A stretch of DNA of 64,000 nucleotides from NCBI GenBank assembly GCA_020284085.1, contig JACEVL010000005.1, forward strand, positions 1,409,215-1,473,214. Direction: 5' to 3'. The notes beneath the pieces are model-generated. The model did not search any database. It had not been told where the DNA came from and saw only the letters and a list, made by a program, of their open reading frames with translations. A program made the translations under genes and the position numbers. The DNA is from Aporrectodea caliginosa (lineage: Eukaryota; Annelida; Clitellata; Crassiclitellata; Lumbricidae). Below, in pieces: positions 61,471-64,000 of the stretch. Positions within the stretch are counted from its first letter, which is position 1; each line of letters starts with the position of its first letter.

Positions 61471-62157
61471 TTCGCGATCTTGGTGTCACATTTGATCAAG
61501 AGCTTACCTTCGCACGGCACATACACCAGCTCTGTCGCGACTGCTATTATCAGTTGCGCCAGCTCAGAGTCGTCTCGCGCTCTCTCACCACTAATGCTGC
61601 CTCTACTCTTATCCATTCGTTTGTCGTCACGCGTCTTGATCTTTGCTGTGCACTCTATGCTGGCCTCCCAGCTGTACGGTTGGGGTGTTTGGAGCGGGTC
61701 TTGCGCACGGCTGCGCGCCTCATCGGCCATATCCCAAAGTTCGGCCATGTCACCGCTTTTATGAGTGATATCCTGCACTGGCTTCATAACCCGCAGCGGA
61801 TTGTGTACCGGCTTTCTGCTTTCTGCTTTGGTCTTAGGTTACGCTCCTGTCTATTGCAAGAGCTCTGGCACTCTACTTTGGATGTGCAGGGACGTAGAGC
61901 TCTCTGCTGCTCCACACATGGTGAACTTCTTGTTCCTCTTGCGCGAACTGCTCTTAGACAGCATCGCGCCTTTTCTGTTGCTGGCCCCATGGTTTGTAAT
62001 GGGCTCCCATTAACATTACGCCTTATTCCTAAAGTTCATTTAGATGCGTTTTACTCTAGCCTTAAAACCATCCTTTTCAGCCGGGGTTGGGTCGGGAGCG
62101 CTCCTGAGTAGTAACCTTGAAGGGGCGCTATATAAATCTTTGGAATGAATGAATGAA
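61470..62157 (+). mobile_element. L2 LINE 3' part with (GAAT)n tail
   Basis: The open frame to 62111 encodes VRDLGVTFDQELTFARHIHQ, TRLDLCCALYAGLPAVR, RTAARLIGHIPKFGHVTAFM and AFSVAGPMVCNGLP, ending WVGSAPE. Tail: CTTGAAGGGGCGCTATATAA then (GAAT)n to 62157. The frame is intact over about 210 codons but lacks RT catalytic boxes. Confidence 0.85.
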
Positions 62158-62599
62158 TCTTCTGTCGCTTTTGCAAATAGACAATAGCAACCATTATTCT
62201 TGCAGTATGACAACATGCCATGTATCATACATGATATAATGTCCTTCTAATATTTAATGTGGTAAAAATTTCTTGTTGAGCTTTATGTGATTCCCCAATT
62301 TTCACCCCTATGTACAAACACATTGAATATTCAAGGACGCTAGGCTTTCGTTGAGTGTTTTCATTAGGTTTTTGTAAGATGTTTTTGCTATTATTAGTTT
62401 TGACTGTTTTAGTTTCAGTTACCGTCTTTGGCCGGTTCTGCGAGTTTTAGTTATTATTATTTTTAGTTATTTCACCAAGTTTTCGTTTTAGTTTTAGTTT
62501 CAGTTAACTATAGCCCTGAGTTTTCGTTAACGAAGGTTTTCGTTTTAGTTTTCGTTAACGAAAACAACACTAGTCGCTAGTCTCATGCATTCGCGAAGA

Positions 62600-62722
62600 C
62601 ATGGCTCTTCATCACACTGCAGATGGCGCAGGTTCCTCTCTTGCCTGGCCATCCGTTCCATAGCAAGATGACTGTCTCACTTGACATCTCAGAATGTCTC
62701 TTGCATCCCAGGCAATACATTG
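62600..62722 (-). pseudogene. Small zinc-ribbon-like fragment, possibly Polinton-associated
   Basis: The minus strand reads MYCLGCKRHSEMSSET, a Trp/Gly-Lys-rich linker and GTCAICS: two C-x-x-C pairs about 33 residues apart. This matches the pattern of small DUF5679-type zinc-ribbon proteins found in Polintons and large DNA viruses. It is short and family recognition is from memory. It sits 4 kb from the PolB fragment. Confidence 0.4.
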
Positions 62723-63190
62723 CTTCTGTTGAATACAATAAAAACACGACATCCGTAGATGGAGATAACCACCTTGGAGCTCGACGCCTACGTTGGAACA
62801 GCTGCAAAGAAGGATCACCAATGGTTGCGTCCCTGTGTGGCTGCTGAAAGATGAATCTGCTGCTCCTTCTCAATAAAGGGTACCCATGCTTTGACCGGCT
62901 GCACCTCTACTTAAGTCACTGGGGCAGGAGAAATACCAGTTCCTTCTGGACTGGGCTACAAAGCTGACAAAAGTGGCTGGAAAAGAAGGCGGAGTCTTTC
63001 CATTTGTTGCCCCATGATGTCATTCCAGTTGAGTCTGTCGATAAGAATGTGCACAGCATTAAGATCCTCGACAACGTAATGCCTTGGAAAGCAAGAACCA
63101 TCAAAAAGTATTTCACTATGACCCATCACGGCGATGCAGACTGCTTCTACCCGGCTCAGAATTACTTCTGCATTCCAAGCAGGCGATTCA
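62723..63190. other. No gene recognised
   Basis: Plus-strand frame at 63004-63190 (LPHDVIPVESVDKNVHSIKI) is open and hydrophilic but unrecognised. Possibly decayed Polinton coding sequence. Confidence 0.35.
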
Positions 63191-63193
63191 TGA

Positions 63194-63270
63194 TCGTAAT
63201 CGTAATCTTCAAATTTCTAAAGCGCCACTCGAAAGCCAAGCGCAGGGCACCAGCTTATTCACGAGCACTG
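63194..63270 (-). repeat. Retroposon 3' end with (ATTACG)n tail
   Basis: Minus-strand reading: GCTCGTGAATAAGCTGGTGC, GTGGCGCTTTAGAAATTTGA and GATTACGATTACGATTA. Nearly identical to 18229-18312. It is a short 3' end of a LINE or SINE. Confidence 0.7.
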
Positions 63271-63469
63271 CGTCTAGTCAGAAGGGTTGTCCAAAAGAGT
63301 AGTCCGAGGAGGTCCGAGTCCATGATAAAGTCAACCTCCTCATCCTATTCAACCAGAACAGCAAGAATCTGCAAGCTATCCATGATGCGTTCGTGGGTTT
63401 GAAGAATTTCATACATTTTTCAGCAAGTGCATAGTCCATGCACATAGGTTCGTGGCATAGACCCCTTAA

Positions 63470-64000
63470 CCCTTTCTGTCCCCCATGACGTACGCCGTAC
63501 GTCATGGCCGCGCTACCTTATGACGTACGGCGTACGTCCGATAGTATATAGACGCCTGCATGAGTCAGATAGCGTTACACTGTGTTTGCTTTGCATGGTA
63601 TGCTTATTGTTTGAGTGCTGATGGATACTGAATGAAGAAATTATAGTGAAAAATTATTTTTTGCCTATTCTATACTGACAGAAGGGGTGTGGCCATTGCA
63701 TATTCATGGTCGATTATACATTGTTGAGGGGCGATATCGCGAAAAAGTTTGGAAAAGAAGAAGTTGTAAAATTGTTGCTAGAGTGATGTAGTGATCTGAA
63801 AGTGATGTAGAGCCTTCTAGTAAAAGTAGCGATTTTGCTGATGCAAGAAGTGATGCGGATATTCATGAAAGTACCGCATGGCCGGCGAAAAGGTCCGTGC
63901 CCAGATGCAGCACCGGTGTCACAGGACATGACTATGCATACCAGTGTCCCCATAGAGAAGCAGCTTCTACTGTACGCAGAGGCCATTCTGTTCGGTAAAG
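63470..64000 (+). mobile_element. Start of a second piggyBac element (cut by the window)
   Basis: TTAA at 63466-63469 is followed by CCCTTTCTGTCCCCCATGAC and two near-palindromes (CATGACGTACGCCGTACGTC and TGACGTACGGCGTACGTC). It is homologous to the inverted right end of the element at 59495. From about 63705 the plus strand resembles, across stops, the acidic N-terminus of a piggyBac transposase (SSKSSDFADARSDADIHES at about 63810-63870). The other end is beyond 64000. Confidence 0.8.

Larger units (their letters stand above)
61074..62572. mobile_element. hAT MITE with TTTTAGTTTT arrays, 8-bp TSD, host of a LINE
   Basis: TAGTGTTGTTTT and its complement AAAACAACACTA are perfect 12-bp termini. 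The flanks GCCGCTAG (61066-61073) and GTCGCTAG (62573-62580) match at 7 of 8. Both subterminal regions are arrays of TTTTAGTTTTAGTT. It has no transposase; a LINE occupies most of the centre. Confidence 0.85.

Overview
The window is non-coding-rich metazoan DNA, almost certainly from a marine invertebrate. Nothing in it is bacterial: coding sequence is split by long introns with metazoan splice sites, and most of the rest is transposable elements (TEs) of animal-type families (L2/CR1-group LINEs, tRNA-derived SINEs, hAT, piggyBac, Tc1/mariner, Mutator-like with FLYWCH, Polinton, Ty3/gypsy-type LTR elements). The species cannot be named from the sequence.

The only host gene I can support lies on the minus strand: four WD40-coding exons at 56035-56225, 44646-44842, 34600-34762 and 17522-17717, in that transcriptional order. 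Their phases join without a break (about 249 codons), and both ends of the gene lie outside the assembled exons. The three introns are about 11.2, 9.9 and 16.9 kb and are filled with nested TEs. One intron uses a GC donor.

Layout. 1-2750: LTR retrotransposon with gag and protease but no reverse transcriptase (RT). 2860-4750: a minus LINE split by a plus LINE. 4760-5250: hAT-like and foldback remnants. 5520-13797: a second LTR retrotransposon with 803-bp LTRs that look identical and one open frame of 1540 codons carrying gag and protease but no RT or integrase, followed in tandem by a truncated second unit. 14242-15189: a hAT MITE with a perfect 8-bp target-site duplication (TSD). 15540-17300: SINE and dispersed repeats. 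18556-34097: a nest of at least a dozen elements that appears to sit inside a single old hAT element. 34950-37225: a broken LINE with endonuclease and RT. 37279-42645: two hAT-type elements back to back, each holding a LINE. 42657-46850: two minus LINEs. 47333-50093: a Mutator-like element with FLYWCH and transposase remnants. 51010-53984: LINE tails and a Tc1 element split by a LINE. 54410-55849: a LINE with an intact 457-codon RT frame. 57480-58840 and perhaps 62600-62720: Polinton fragments. 59205-60815: a dispersed repeat split by a piggyBac element. 61074-62572: a hAT carrying a LINE. 63470-64000: the start of a second piggyBac element.

The pattern is successive nested transposition into introns. 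Many insertions can be proved because the TSD is intact or because a second, uninterrupted copy of the target is in the window. A recurring theme is that LINE and SINE families share a 3' core close to GGCGCTATATAAA followed by a short microsatellite, which suggests SINEs use LINE machinery. The most unusual item is the RT-less LTR retrotransposon with an intact 1540-aa frame and an unrecognised C-terminal domain. All family calls are by eye; no database search was run.
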